From assembly GCA_016715985.1 (NCBI GenBank), contig JADJXD010000001.1, positions 2,666,001-2,730,000 on the forward strand: a stretch of DNA of 64,000 nucleotides, read 5' to 3'. This DNA comes from Saprospiraceae bacterium. Lineage in GTDB: Bacteria; Bacteroidota; Bacteroidia; Chitinophagales; Saprospiraceae. The notes beneath the pieces were generated by a model. That model was not told where the DNA came from and did not search any database. It saw only the letters and a program-made list of their open reading frames with translations. Made by a program: the position numbers and the translations under genes. Positions 37,710 through 46,700 of this stretch are shown in pieces (position 1 is the stretch's first letter; every line of letters begins with the position of its first letter).

Positions 37710-40484
37710 ATGAAGCATAGATATAAATTGATGTTCCTGATTACTTTTACTGCATTAATTTTGCAGGCACAAAGTCCGATGGAGATAGCAGCAAAAGCAG
37801 AACTCGAAAAAAGAGGTCTAGATGAAGCAAGAGTACGGGAAGAATTGCAAAAGAGAGGTGTAGATGTGGACAATATTGATCCCAATAATAAGCAGCAGGT
37901 CTTGCAGTATGAAAAAGTGATCAGAGAAGTCATCACCATGCTGGAAGCAGAAAAAAAAGCTAAAGCAGGACAAAAACAAGTCACCACACCGGAAAAAGCG
38001 GTGACCGATCCCAAAGTAAGAACAGCAGATAGTCCGGATGTGGTTTCAAAACAAAGTAAAGATATACAGAAAGCTGTCAAAGACGGAGCTACCATAGAAG
38101 AAGCAGTCTCTGAAAAATTACAGGAATCTCAAGCTGAGAAATTACCGGATGCGTTGACTTACGGACAACATATTTTCAGAGATAAGTCCATAAAATTATT
38201 CAGAACAGCAGAAGATGCCAAACCTCCAAAATCTTATGTGCTCGGACCCGGTGACAAAATAGCCATTTCAATTTGGGGACCAACACAGGAAAATTTTGCC
38301 CTCGAAATAGAGAAAGATGGCTACATTCAACCTACCAATTTACCCAGATATTACCTTGCTGGACTCACGATTGACGCTGCTGAAAAACTCATGGCTCAAC
38401 GTCTGAAAAGTTACTACTTCTTTAACAAAGAAAATTTTGAGCTCAATGTCACCACTTCCAGAACCATCAACGTTAATATTTTAGGTGAAGTATTCAGCAA
38501 TGGATCTTTTAATGTGTCAGCCGTAAATACAGCCTTTAATGCGCTAATCGCTGCCGGTGGCCCAAATAACATAGGCAGTGTCAGAAAAATTCAGGTTTTG
38601 AGTGTAGGCAAAAAACCAAGAACGCTGGATGTGTATCAGTATCTGCAGAATCCGGTTATAACGCAGGAATTTTACCTCTCTGAAAATGATTATATAAATG
38701 TTCCGGTTGCTCAAAAGCTCGTCACCATTGAAGGTGCCATCCAAAGACCTTTCAGATATGAGTTGATCGAAAATGAAGATCTGAATGAATTGATTAAATA
38801 TGCGGCCGGTTTTAAAATAAATGCCCTTAAGGGGAATATTCAGATTACCAGAATTGAAAATGATAGAGAGATAATCATTGATGTGAATTATAATGATCTG
38901 GAGAGGAATAAAGGTAATTTTGCTTTAAAAAACGGGGATAAGATTTTCATTAAAGAAATTACATCTAACGCAGAAAACGTTGTAAAGATAAGTGGCGCAG
39001 TAGAAAATCCGGGATCTTTTGCAATCAAAGAAAACGAACGAATCACCGATTTATTGAATAAAGCAATTTTGAAAGAAGATGCAATAACGGAAATTGTCTA
39101 TCTGAAGCGATTGAACAGTGACCAAAAGACCATAAAATACGAATTTATAAATTTGTCTGAAGTCATACGAAATCCACAAAGTACCGAAAATAAAGTTTTA
39201 CAGAAGGGAGACGAACTTGTTATTGAATCTTCCGGCACTTTTGCTGATAAATATACGATTTCTGTAGAAGGCTCTGTCAGGAATCCTAAAGAATTGGATC
39301 TGGATGAATCCAAAGATATCAAAGTTTCTGACGCAATCTTTCTGACTGGTGGAATAAAAGATGATGCTATGGATTTTGCTTACATTTTCAGACGGAATAC
39401 AGCGGATGCAAAGACACAGGAATATATTTATGTGGATCTGAAACAAGCTTTAAACCAACCCAATTCGAATGAAAACCTGATTATGCAGCCCATGGACAGA
39501 TTGGTTGTTTATTCAAAGATAAATTATACGGATAGTTCTTTTGTAAGAGTAAGTGGAGCGGTAAGAAGTCCGGGTGAATTTTTATTCAATAAGTCATTGA
39601 CACTAAAGGATGCGTTGTTGTTGGCAGGTGGATTGAAAATAGAAGCATCTTTAGACAGAATAGATGTTTATAGATTGGAGTTTGGAGAAGAAAAAACGAC
39701 ACGGGTACTTGCTGCAAATCTCCGAATTGATGAGGCCCTGAATATTAAATCCGGCACGGATGAGTTTAGCCTCCAGCCCTTTGACCAGATAATTGTGAGA
39801 ACAGCACCCAATTTTGAGTTGCAACGAAATGTTTTTGTAAGCGGAGAAGTAAAATATCCTGGTTCATACGCACTGATGAGTGATAACACCAAGCTTTCCA
39901 CCATTATTCGTGAAGCAGGTGGACTGACACAGGAAAGTTTTCCGGAAGGCGCCACTTTAATTAGAAACAAAGACGGAATTGGATTTATTATTATTGATTT
40001 AAACAATGCCTTAAAAAATCCTAAATCATATAATAATATCATTTTGCAGGATGGAGATGAAATTTTTATACCCAAGCTTAGTAATATTGTATCCATTACC
40101 GGAGCCACAAAAGCAGCAGAAGTGTATCCCGAGCGAATATTGAGCCAAAATAAAATTAACGTCAATTTTATTAAAGGAAAGACTGCAAAGTATTATCTGG
40201 ATGAGTTTGCAGGTGGAGTTGCTAAAGAAGGAAGTAAAAGTAAGATTACGGTAGTGGATGCTGCCGGTAAGGTCTCAAGAACCAAAAACTTTTTATTTTT
40301 TACACAATATCCAAAAGTAGGTCCCGGAAGTACTATCAATGTAGGATATAAAGATAAGCCGGATGCTGAAATATCAGGTAAAAAGGAAGATGGTGATGTC
40401 AAATGGGGAGAAGTACTGGCAAGTTCTATTGCACAGGCAACAGCAATATTATCAATAATTTTACTGGTACAAAACGTTAATTAA
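37710..40484 (+). CDS. SLBB-domain polysaccharide export protein (Wza-like)
   Basis: Outer-membrane-associated exporter of capsule or exopolysaccharide. The 924 residues have a signal peptide ending LQAQ and a Lys/Glu-rich coiled region to about 150. The Poly_export domain ('YVLGPGDKIAISIWGPTQEN') follows. Then come repeated SLBB units recognised by their recurring 'VSGAVRSPGEF', 'ISGAVENPGSF', 'VEGSVRNPKEL' and 'VSGEVKYPGSY' starts. A hydrophobic C-terminal helix (about 900-920) may anchor it. It is not a lipoprotein. It opens the polysaccharide locus that fills the rest of the window. Confidence 0.9.
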   Translation: MKHRYKLMFLITFTALILQAQSPMEIAAKAELEKRGLDEARVREELQKRGVDVDNIDPNNKQQVLQYEKVIREVITMLEAEKKAKAGQKQVTTPEKAVTDPKVRTADSPDVVSKQSKDIQKAVKDGATIEEAVSEKLQESQAEKLPDALTYGQHIFRDKSIKLFRTAEDAKPPKSYVLGPGDKIAISIWGPTQENFALEIEKDGYIQPTNLPRYYLAGLTIDAAEKLMAQRLKSYYFFNKENFELNVTTSRTINVNILGEVFSNGSFNVSAVNTAFNALIAAGGPNNIGSVRKIQVLSVGKKPRTLDVYQYLQNPVITQEFYLSENDYINVPVAQKLVTIEGAIQRPFRYELIENEDLNELIKYAAGFKINALKGNIQITRIENDREIIIDVNYNDLERNKGNFALKNGDKIFIKEITSNAENVVKISGAVENPGSFAIKENERITDLLNKAILKEDAITEIVYLKRLNSDQKTIKYEFINLSEVIRNPQSTENKVLQKGDELVIESSGTFADKYTISVEGSVRNPKELDLDESKDIKVSDAIFLTGGIKDDAMDFAYIFRRNTADAKTQEYIYVDLKQALNQPNSNENLIMQPMDRLVVYSKINYTDSSFVRVSGAVRSPGEFLFNKSLTLKDALLLAGGLKIEASLDRIDVYRLEFGEEKTTRVLAANLRIDEALNIKSGTDEFSLQPFDQIIVRTAPNFELQRNVFVSGEVKYPGSYALMSDNTKLSTIIREAGGLTQESFPEGATLIRNKDGIGFIIIDLNNALKNPKSYNNIILQDGDEIFIPKLSNIVSITGATKAAEVYPERILSQNKINVNFIKGKTAKYYLDEFAGGVAKEGSKSKITVVDAAGKVSRTKNFLFFTQYPKVGPGSTINVGYKDKPDAEISGKKEDGDVKWGEVLASSIAQATAILSIILLVQNVN

Positions 40485-40497
40485 ATAAATAAATTAA

Positions 40498-40505
40498 TAT
40501 CTTTG
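40498..40505 (+). promoter_or_regulatory. Candidate -7 element (TATCTTTG) before the regulator-UpxY pair
   Basis: Exact TAnnTTTG match located 18-24 bp before the two possible starts of the regulator gene. No clear -33 TTTG is present. Confidence 0.35.
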
Positions 40506-40528
40506 AGTACTTTTTTTACTCAATGCTG

Positions 40529-41074
40529 ATGATCGAGACACTTATATCTTCAAAAACCAGAGTAAAACTTTTACTCAAATTTTTTTTAAATAGTAATGCC
40601 ACAGCGTACTTAAGGGGATTGGAGTCTGAATTTGGAGATTCTTCCAATGGAATCAGAATGGAACTGAACAGATTTGAAAAAGCAGGAATGCTAAGTTCCT
40701 TCATTCAGGGTAATAAAAAATATTTTAAAGCGAATACCGAACACCCTTTATTTAAAGATACCCACAATATAATACTGAAGTATATCGGATTTGATCAGAT
40801 CATCGATAATGTAGTGGAAAGACTTGGAGAAGTAGATCGCGTTTTTGTAGCAGGAGCTTTCGCCCGGGGGATGGATGACAATGTAATTGATCTCGTATTT
40901 GTCGGGAATATAAACAAGAATTATCTCATAGAATTAATTGATAAAGTAGAAAAGCTAATACCAAGGAAGATTCGGTATTTGGTTTATGATAAGACAGAAG
41001 CTTCTTTACAGATAGGAAAATATGATGACCAGGATTTATTGCTTTTATGGGAAAATGATAAAACATTGGGTTAG
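40529..41074 (+). CDS. Winged-helix/nucleotidyltransferase-like regulator
   Basis: A 181-residue protein with an N-terminal winged helix ('ISSKTRVKLLLKFFLNSNATAYLRGLE...' region, recognition helix near 'SNGIRMELNRFEKAGML'). The C-terminal half resembles the fold of MNT-type nucleotidyltransferases ('VDRVFVAGAFARGMDDNVIDLVFVG'). The catalytic Asp pair is reduced (DNVIDLV), so it is probably not an enzyme. Such proteins recur at the head of Bacteroidota polysaccharide loci. Both the ATG at 40523 and the one at 40529 are possible. The UpxY-type gene starts one base after its stop region, so the two are co-expressed. Confidence 0.7.
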   Translation: MIETLISSKTRVKLLLKFFLNSNATAYLRGLESEFGDSSNGIRMELNRFEKAGMLSSFIQGNKKYFKANTEHPLFKDTHNIILKYIGFDQIIDNVVERLGEVDRVFVAGAFARGMDDNVIDLVFVGNINKNYLIELIDKVEKLIPRKIRYLVYDKTEASLQIGKYDDQDLLLLWENDKTLG

Positions 41075-41075
41075 G

Positions 41076-41639
41076 ATGCAGACATTGAATCAAAATATAA
41101 TCATTAACCAATTAAATCCTACAGAAAAGAGATGGTTTGCAGTGTACACAAAGTACAAATGTGAAAAGTATGTAGCAGATGTTTTGTTTAAGAAGGGGAT
41201 CGAAGCTTATGTTCCGCTTATCTCCAAAACCAGAAGATACACCCGCAAGATTAAAACATTTCACACTCCACTGATCAATTGTTACGTATTTACAAATATT
41301 ATTAAAGATCAGTATATACCGGTTCTCGAAACGGAGTATGTAATGAAATTTTTAAGGCAGGGTAAAGACTTATTATCAATTCCGAATGCAGAAATACAGA
41401 TATTAAAAAGGATATCAGGTGATGTAATAGAAGCTTATAGCATTTCATCGGAAGAGTTTCAATCCGGAGAATTAGTAGAAGTAGCATCCGGGCATCTTAC
41501 CGGAATGAAAGGTAAAATAGTATCCCGATCAGGCAAACACAGTTTTGTCGTGGATCTGGATACAATAGGGTTTCAGTTAAGGATAAATATTGACCTTAAA
41601 CTGTTAAAACCAATAAATCATCTTTATCTCACAGCGTAA
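41076..41639 (+). CDS. UpxY/NusG-family transcription antiterminator
   Basis: Specialised NusG paralogue that keeps RNA polymerase elongating through long polysaccharide operons. From the Met at 41076 (187 residues) it shows the NGN domain start 'KRWFAVYTKYKCEKYVADVL', the middle 'IEAYVPLISKTRRYTRK', and a C-terminal KOW motif 'ELVEVASGHLTGMKGKIV'. It follows the regulator directly and precedes the sugar genes, the classic position. An upstream ATG at 41022 lies inside the regulator gene and is rejected. Confidence 0.88.
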   Translation: MQTLNQNIIINQLNPTEKRWFAVYTKYKCEKYVADVLFKKGIEAYVPLISKTRRYTRKIKTFHTPLINCYVFTNIIKDQYIPVLETEYVMKFLRQGKDLLSIPNAEIQILKRISGDVIEAYSISSEEFQSGELVEVASGHLTGMKGKIVSRSGKHSFVVDLDTIGFQLRINIDLKLLKPINHLYLTA

Positions 41640-41719
41640 AACAAACGCTCTCAGAGATGATATGATACCCCTTGGTGATTAAGTTCCTGCGACTTATCAA
41701 CGGCGAAGCCATTTTTAAG

Positions 41720-41758
41720 AATAAAGATTAAGACTAAGATTAAGGCTAAGGCTAAGAT
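41720..41758. repeat. Short A/G-rich hexamer-like repeats (reverse orientation of the CTTAAT family)
   Basis: A run of degenerate AAGATT/AAGACT/AAGGCT units (AAGGCTAAGGCTAAG at its end). It reads as the reverse complement of the CTTAAT/CCTTAG-type tracts at 42167, 45611 and 48050. It lies in the 155 bp gap between the UpxY gene and the four-helix-bundle gene. Confidence 0.6.
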
Positions 41759-41794
41759 GGGTAGCAGTTATAATTAATTAAATAAGATATTTAA

Positions 41795-42154
41795 TTGTAT
41801 ACTTCATTTGAAGATATGTCTGTTTGGAAAAAGTCATTGGAACTTTCAATTGTGGTTTTTAATTTAACAACACCACTTCCAAGAAGCGAAGATTATGGAC
41901 TAACATCCCAAATAAGAAGATCATCAAATAGTGTTTCAAGTAATATTGCTGAAGGGTTTGGAAGATTATCACCAAAGGATAAAAAGAATTTTTATGTTTT
42001 TTCCAGAGGCTCTGCAAACGAAACTAAAAGCCATCTATTATATGGTATTAAAATTGGATATTTTGATGAAGCTGAGTGCAAATCTCTTCTCACTTGTTAT
42101 GATGAATTAATACATGAACTTAATAAAATTATTAAAACCTTGAAAGACATTTAG
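41795..42154 (+). CDS. Four helix bundle protein (23S-rRNA-intervening-sequence type), copy 1
   Basis: A 119-residue protein of the small four-helix-bundle family first noted in 23S rRNA intervening sequences. Its hallmark motifs are 'FEDMSVWKKSLELS', 'YGLTSQIRRSSNSVSSNIAEGFGR' and 'FYVFSRGSANETKSHL'. The TTG start retains the conserved FEDM-VWKK opening; an ATG at 41816 would remove part of it. Biochemical function is unknown. It is one of three such genes in the locus and is followed directly by the 12-bp tandem repeat array. Confidence 0.85.
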   Translation: MYTSFEDMSVWKKSLELSIVVFNLTTPLPRSEDYGLTSQIRRSSNSVSSNIAEGFGRLSPKDKKNFYVFSRGSANETKSHLLYGIKIGYFDEAECKSLLTCYDELIHELNKIIKTLKDI

Positions 42155-42166
42155 TTCTCAACAAAT

Positions 42167-42315
42167 CTCAACCTTAATCTCAACCTTAATCTCAACCTTA
42201 ATCTCAACCTTAATCTCAACCTTAATCTCAACCTTAATCTCAACCTTAATCTCAACCTTAATCTCAACCTTAATCTCAACCTTAATCTCAACCTTAATCT
42301 CAACCTTAATCTCAA
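42167..42315. repeat. 12-bp tandem repeat array (CTCAACCTTAAT x12)
   Basis: Twelve identical copies of CTCAACCTTAAT (42167-42310) plus a partial unit CTCAA, with a degenerate copy just before. It contains no G on the plus strand and ends 3 bp before the ATG of the aminotransferase. Because the unit is a multiple of three, an open frame of alternating Leu-Arg exists on the minus strand. That frame is a by-product, not a gene. Perfect identity suggests recent expansion. Confidence 0.97.
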
Positions 42316-42318
42316 CTT

Positions 42319-43449
42319 ATGAACATACAAATGGTGGACGTGAAGTCCCAATACTTAAAAATAAAAGAAGAAATAGATCGTGGTATTCAGGAAGTGCTGG
42401 ATACGACAGCATTTATTAATGGTCCGAAAGTTAAAAAATTTCAACAGGAATTTGAGGCCTATCTCCATGTAAAACATGTCATCCCATGTGCAAATGGAAC
42501 GGATGCGCTTCAGATAGCGATGATGGCGGTCGGGCTTAAACCCGGTGATGAGGTGATAGTGCCTGCATTCACTTATGTCGCAACAGCCGAAGTGATTGCT
42601 TTATTAGGATTAATACCTGTGATGGTAGATGTTGATGCGGACACATTCAATGTAAGTGTTGATGGCATTAAATCCGCCATCACATCTAAAACAAAAGCTA
42701 TCGTTCCTGTTCATTTATATGGTCAGTCAGCTGACATGGAAGCTATTATGAAGATAGCGGATGAACACAAATTGTGGGTTATTGAAGACAATGCACAGGC
42801 TATTGGTTCAGATTATAGCTTTAGTGATGGTCGTACAGCCAAAACCGGTACCATCGGTCACATCGGGTGTACATCCTTTTACCCATCCAAAAATCTCGGA
42901 TGTTATGGAGACGGAGGAGCGATCATGACTAATGATGACGCTTTAGCTGTTTTACTGTATAAAATAGCCAATCACGGACAGTCAGTAAGATATTATCATG
43001 ATGTGGTGGGATGTAACAGCAGACTTGATTCCATTCAGGCAGTCGTGTTATCTGCAAAATTGCCTTATCTGGATGATTATTGTGATGCAAGACGTAAAGT
43101 GGCAGATTATTACGACGCTGCATTTAAAGATGTTGAAGCATTGGAAACACCATTTCGGGCAGCCTATACCACCCATGTATTCCATCAATATACGCTCAAA
43201 GTTAAAGATAGCAGAAGAGACGAGCTTAAAAAATATCTGGACGAACAAAAGATACCCAATATGATATACTATCCTGTTCCATTATACAAACAGGAAGCAT
43301 TCAAAGCATCTTCCAATGGTCTGGAATTTTTAGAAAATACTGAATTGCTCTGTAAAGAAGTTATTTCCTTACCAATTCATACAGAAATGGATGAGGAGCA
43401 GTTGGCATTTATTGCTGATAAAGTGAAAGCATTTTTTGAAATACATTGA
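42319..43449 (+). CDS. DegT/DnrJ/EryC1/StrS aminotransferase, WbpE-like
   Basis: PLP-dependent sugar aminotransferase of 376 residues. The PLP lysine is Lys191 in 'FYPSKNLGCYGDGGA'. Other motifs are 'MVDVKSQYLKIKEEI' at the start, 'CANGTDALQIAMMAVGLKPGDEVIVPAFTYVATAE', 'HLYGQSADM' and 'IEDNAQAIG'. This subgroup includes WbpE, which aminates C3 of UDP-3-keto-GlcNAcA, and that is the best inference because WbpB-, WbpD- and WbpI-like genes follow. It begins immediately after the 12-bp repeat array. Confidence 0.85.
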   Translation: MNIQMVDVKSQYLKIKEEIDRGIQEVLDTTAFINGPKVKKFQQEFEAYLHVKHVIPCANGTDALQIAMMAVGLKPGDEVIVPAFTYVATAEVIALLGLIPVMVDVDADTFNVSVDGIKSAITSKTKAIVPVHLYGQSADMEAIMKIADEHKLWVIEDNAQAIGSDYSFSDGRTAKTGTIGHIGCTSFYPSKNLGCYGDGGAIMTNDDALAVLLYKIANHGQSVRYYHDVVGCNSRLDSIQAVVLSAKLPYLDDYCDARRKVADYYDAAFKDVEALETPFRAAYTTHVFHQYTLKVKDSRRDELKKYLDEQKIPNMIYYPVPLYKQEAFKASSNGLEFLENTELLCKEVISLPIHTEMDEEQLAFIADKVKAFFEIH

Positions 43450-43504
43450 TTTATCTTATGAACTTATCTTTTCAATATTTTGTAATATTATTAAATAGTA
43501 TATC

Positions 43505-44095
43505 ATGGAATCGTTAAGTAATATCAATAGAAGGTCTCCATCCTTTCTGAGCATTGAAAAATATCTGGATAAAGAGGTCAGGTCTGATCAAAAACATGAA
43601 TATTATAATGGAAAAATTAGAAAAATGCCGGGATCATCTTATAATCATAACAAAATAGCTGCAAATATCATTATAGCATTGGGTCAAATTTTTGAAACTA
43701 ATCACCTTGCATATGAGGTCATTTCGAGTGACCAAAAAGTCTTTATCCCAAAACTAAATCAGGTATTATACCCTGATGCTTTGGTTGTTTTCCAGAAACC
43801 AGAGTTTTGGAATGATCGTAAAGATGTATTACTCAATCCTATATTAATTGTAGAAGTTTTATCACCTGCTACCGAAAAGTATGATAGACAGGACAAATTT
43901 ATGTCTTACAAAAATATTCCTTCATTCCTGGAATATGTGATGGTAAGACAAGATAAAACGGAAGTGGAAACCTGGTTTAGAGAAGAACCTCATCTATGGC
44001 GGGAGACCACAATCAGTGAAGCGGGAGATATCAAATTGTCGTCGCTCGGTATATCAATATCAATAGATAAAGTTTACAGGAATATTGAATTTTAA
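43505..44095 (+). CDS. Uma2-family (DUF820) putative endonuclease
   Basis: A 196-residue PD-(D/E)XK-fold protein of the Uma2 family. Typical features are 'SIEKYLDKEVRSDQKHEYYNGKI' at the N-terminus, the catalytic Asp in 'LYPDALVVF', 'PILIVEVLSPATEKYDRQDK' with the ExL/K segment, and 'YVMVRQDK'. These genes are abundant, mobile-looking and of unproven role. This one interrupts the sugar-gene series between the aminotransferase and ugd and has no obvious link to polysaccharide synthesis. Confidence 0.8.
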   Translation: MESLSNINRRSPSFLSIEKYLDKEVRSDQKHEYYNGKIRKMPGSSYNHNKIAANIIIALGQIFETNHLAYEVISSDQKVFIPKLNQVLYPDALVVFQKPEFWNDRKDVLLNPILIVEVLSPATEKYDRQDKFMSYKNIPSFLEYVMVRQDKTEVETWFREEPHLWRETTISEAGDIKLSSLGISISIDKVYRNIEF

Positions 44096-44131
44096 TTCAG
44101 ACTTTCATTTGTATGATTCAGACTATTATGA

Positions 44132-44176
44132 ATCAACCATCAACCCATTTAACAACTCAAACAACTAAACAATAAA
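44132..44176. repeat. G-free ATCAACC-type leader before ugd
   Basis: Contains ATCAACCATCAACCC followed by CAAACAACTAAACAATAAA and runs straight into the ATG at 44177 with no G residue. Same heptamer motif as at 24119, 51686 and 53142. Confidence 0.65.
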
Positions 44177-45478
44177 ATGAAGATTGCAGTCGTAGGAACA
44201 GGATACGTAGGGCTCGTATCAGGCACATGTTTTGCCGAATCGGGTAATTACGTGACTTGTGTTGACATAGATGAAGCCAAAGTCGAAAAAATGAAAAACG
44301 GTTATGTACCGATATACGAACCGGGATTGGAGATACTTTTTGAACGTAATACAAAACAAGATCGATTGCATTTTACAACAGATCTGGCAGAAGGGATCAG
44401 AGATGCAAAAATTATCTTTCTGGCATTGCCTACACCTCCCGGAGCAGATGGATCAGCCGATCTTTCTTTTGTCTTAAAAGTAGCAAAAGATCTTTCTGAA
44501 ATCATCACAGATTACAAAGTCATCGTCGATAAAAGTACAGTGCCTGTAGGAACTGCAGAAAAAGTAGAAGCCGTATTACTCGAAAAACTGGACCATTCTC
44601 TTTTCGACGTAGTGTCCAATCCGGAATTTCTTCGTGAAGGCGTCGCAGTGGAAGACTTTATGAAGCCGGACAGGGTGGTAGTTGGCACTTCATCTGAGAA
44701 GGCAAAAAAGGTGATGACAGCTCTATATGAACCATTTGTCCGTCAAGGCAATCCTATCATCTTTATGGATGAACGCAGCGCAGAAATGACCAAATACGCA
44801 GCCAATTCATATCTCGCAACAAGAATAAGCTTTATGAATGAAATAGCTAATCTGTGTGAGCTTCTGGGCGCAGATGTAGATATGGTACGTAAAGGCATGG
44901 GATCAGATAGCCGAATTGGTAAAAGATTTTTATTTCCAGGGGTAGGATACGGTGGGTCATGTTTTCCTAAAGATGTGCAGGCATTGGCAAAATCAGCACA
45001 GGAAAATGAATACGATTTTAAAATACTGAAGGCTGTAATGCACGTAAATGACTTGCAAAAAGAAATACTTTCGACCAAAATACTTCAGTACTTTGATGGA
45101 GATCTGAGCGGTAAAACAATAGGCGTTTGGGGATTGGCATTCAAGCCGAATACAGATGATATCCGGGAAGCACCTGCATTGACCATCATTTCAAGATTAA
45201 TTGAAAAAGGCGCCAAAGTCAAAGCTTATGATCCGGAAGCAATGAAAAATGTCAAACAAATTTTCGGTGATAAAATCGAATTTTCAGCTAATGAATATGA
45301 CGCCATTCAAGGTGTGGATGCATTGGCCATTGTCACTGAATGGAATGAATTCCGTACACCCGATTTTGACAAAATGAAACGAATCATGAAAAATCAGGTC
45401 ATTTTTGATGGCAGGAATATTTATGATGTTCAGTCAACGCGGGATTTAGGTTTCTATTATGACAGTATCGGCAGGTAA
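44177..45478 (+). CDS. ugd: UDP-glucose 6-dehydrogenase
   Basis: Oxidises UDP-glucose to UDP-glucuronate with NAD. The 433-residue protein has the Rossmann start 'IAVVGTGYVGLVSGTCFAE', 'FLALPTPPG', 'STVPVGTAE', 'NPEFLREGVAVEDF' and the catalytic Cys262 in 'GYGGSCFPKD'. The C-terminal domain shows 'WGLAFKPNTDDIREAPAL'. It is closer to Ugd/TuaD than to the TviB-type enzyme at 55544. It supplies an acidic sugar precursor for the surface polysaccharide. Confidence 0.92.
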   Translation: MKIAVVGTGYVGLVSGTCFAESGNYVTCVDIDEAKVEKMKNGYVPIYEPGLEILFERNTKQDRLHFTTDLAEGIRDAKIIFLALPTPPGADGSADLSFVLKVAKDLSEIITDYKVIVDKSTVPVGTAEKVEAVLLEKLDHSLFDVVSNPEFLREGVAVEDFMKPDRVVVGTSSEKAKKVMTALYEPFVRQGNPIIFMDERSAEMTKYAANSYLATRISFMNEIANLCELLGADVDMVRKGMGSDSRIGKRFLFPGVGYGGSCFPKDVQALAKSAQENEYDFKILKAVMHVNDLQKEILSTKILQYFDGDLSGKTIGVWGLAFKPNTDDIREAPALTIISRLIEKGAKVKAYDPEAMKNVKQIFGDKIEFSANEYDAIQGVDALAIVTEWNEFRTPDFDKMKRIMKNQVIFDGRNIYDVQSTRDLGFYYDSIGR

Positions 45479-45572
45479 AATTAAATTATATATTCGAGGC
45501 GATGGCTTACACTTATCGTTTCGGTTTTGATAAATTATGATTTCAATTTATTATTTAACCTAAACAGAAATT

Positions 45573-45650
45573 ATGACAATGACATATCAACTAAATAGTC
45601 CTGATGAAATCTTAACCTTAAACTTAATCTCAATCTCAACCTTAACGTAA
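45573..45650 (+). CDS. Short upstream ORF over CTTAAT/CTCAAT repeats
   Basis: An ATG-initiated frame of 25 codons (MTMTYQLNSPDEIL followed by a repeat-encoded Thr/Leu/Ser tail). Its TAA stop is immediately followed, in the same frame, by the TTG start of rfbB. It may be a leader peptide coupled to rfbB or simply chance. There is no homology evidence. Confidence 0.2.
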   Translation: MTMTYQLNSPDEILTLNLISISTLT

Positions 45651-46697
45651 TTGAACATCCTAATCACAGGCGGTGCAGGTTTTATCGGCTCACATGTTGT
45701 CAGATTGTTAGTCAACACATATCCAGACTACAATATTTACAATCTGGATGCCCTCACTTACGCCGGCAATCTTGAAAATCTAAAAGACATCGAAGGTAAA
45801 CCAAATTATACATTTATTAAAGGAGATATCGGAGATGAAGCATTAGTAAATGATATTTTTATAATGTACCAAATTACACATGTAGTACATTTGGCAGCAG
45901 AATCACATGTGGACAGATCTATCAAAGACCCTTTGATTTTTCTGAAAACCAATATCCTTGGGACAGCAAATTTGTTGCAGGTTGCCAAAACACACTGGAA
46001 AGGAAATTATGATGGAAAATTGTTTTATCATATTTCAACAGATGAAGTATATGGATCACTGGAAATGGGTACAGAAATGTTTACTGAAGAAACGCCTTAC
46101 GACCCGCGATCTCCATATTCCGCTTCCAAAGCATCATCTGACCATTTAGTCCGAGCCTTTTTTCACACCTACCATATGCCGGTAGTTATTTCTAATTGCA
46201 GCAACAATTACGGACCAAATCATTTTCCTGAAAAGCTTATCCCGCTGATGCTTCACAATATCATTCATAAAAAATCGCTACCGGTGTACGGTAAAGGAGA
46301 AAATGTACGTGACTGGCTTTACGTGGAAGATCATGCACGGGCTATAGATGTTATCCTGCACAAAGGTAAAACCGGAGAAACATATAACATTGGTGGTCAT
46401 AATGAGTGGAAAAATATTGATATTGTTCACTTCCTTTGTGATGCAATGGATGATAAATTAGGTCGTATGAAGGGGGAAAGCCGCCACCTTATCACTTACG
46501 TTACTGATAGAGCAGGTCACGATTTAAGGTACGCCATAGATGCTACTAAAATACAAAATGAATTAGGCTGGGTACCTCAGGAGACCTTCGAAACCGGTAT
46601 CGCAAAAACCATAGATTGGTACTTAAATAATCAGGAATGGCTCGAGCATGTCACAACAGGAGCGTATCAGGAATATTATGAGAAAATGTATCATTGA
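45651..46697 (+). CDS. rfbB: dTDP-glucose 4,6-dehydratase
   Basis: Converts dTDP-glucose to dTDP-4-keto-6-deoxyglucose, the gateway to rhamnose and other deoxy sugars. The 348 residues show 'NILITGGAGFIGSHVVR', the active-site 'ISTDEVYGSL', the catalytic YxxxK in 'YSASKASSDH', and 'NCSNNYGPNHFPEKLIPL'. The TTG start is the only one that keeps the conserved N-terminus. rfbA, its partner, is at 53177. rfbC and rfbD are not in the window, so the final deoxy sugar is unknown. Confidence 0.95.
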   Translation: MNILITGGAGFIGSHVVRLLVNTYPDYNIYNLDALTYAGNLENLKDIEGKPNYTFIKGDIGDEALVNDIFIMYQITHVVHLAAESHVDRSIKDPLIFLKTNILGTANLLQVAKTHWKGNYDGKLFYHISTDEVYGSLEMGTEMFTEETPYDPRSPYSASKASSDHLVRAFFHTYHMPVVISNCSNNYGPNHFPEKLIPLMLHNIIHKKSLPVYGKGENVRDWLYVEDHARAIDVILHKGKTGETYNIGGHNEWKNIDIVHFLCDAMDDKLGRMKGESRHLITYVTDRAGHDLRYAIDATKIQNELGWVPQETFETGIAKTIDWYLNNQEWLEHVTTGAYQEYYEKMYH

Positions 46698-46700
46698 TAT

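Noticed and set aside
41795..42154. rRNA region, because the four-helix-bundle family is named after 23S rRNA intervening sequences
   Set aside because: No rRNA sequence flanks any of the three copies; neighbours are sugar genes.
42167..42315. CRISPR array or telomere-like sequence
   Set aside because: Units are contiguous 12-mers without spacers, there are no cas genes, and the locus is internal to a chromosome segment. TTAACC-like similarity is superficial.
42151..42351. Minus-strand open frame of alternating Leu-Arg
   Set aside because: It exists only because the 12-bp repeat is a multiple of three. It has no coding signal and is pure repeat translation.
43445..43504. AATATT-type inverted repeat as terminator after the aminotransferase
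   Set aside because: The stem consists only of A-T pairs and no T run follows in the right position.
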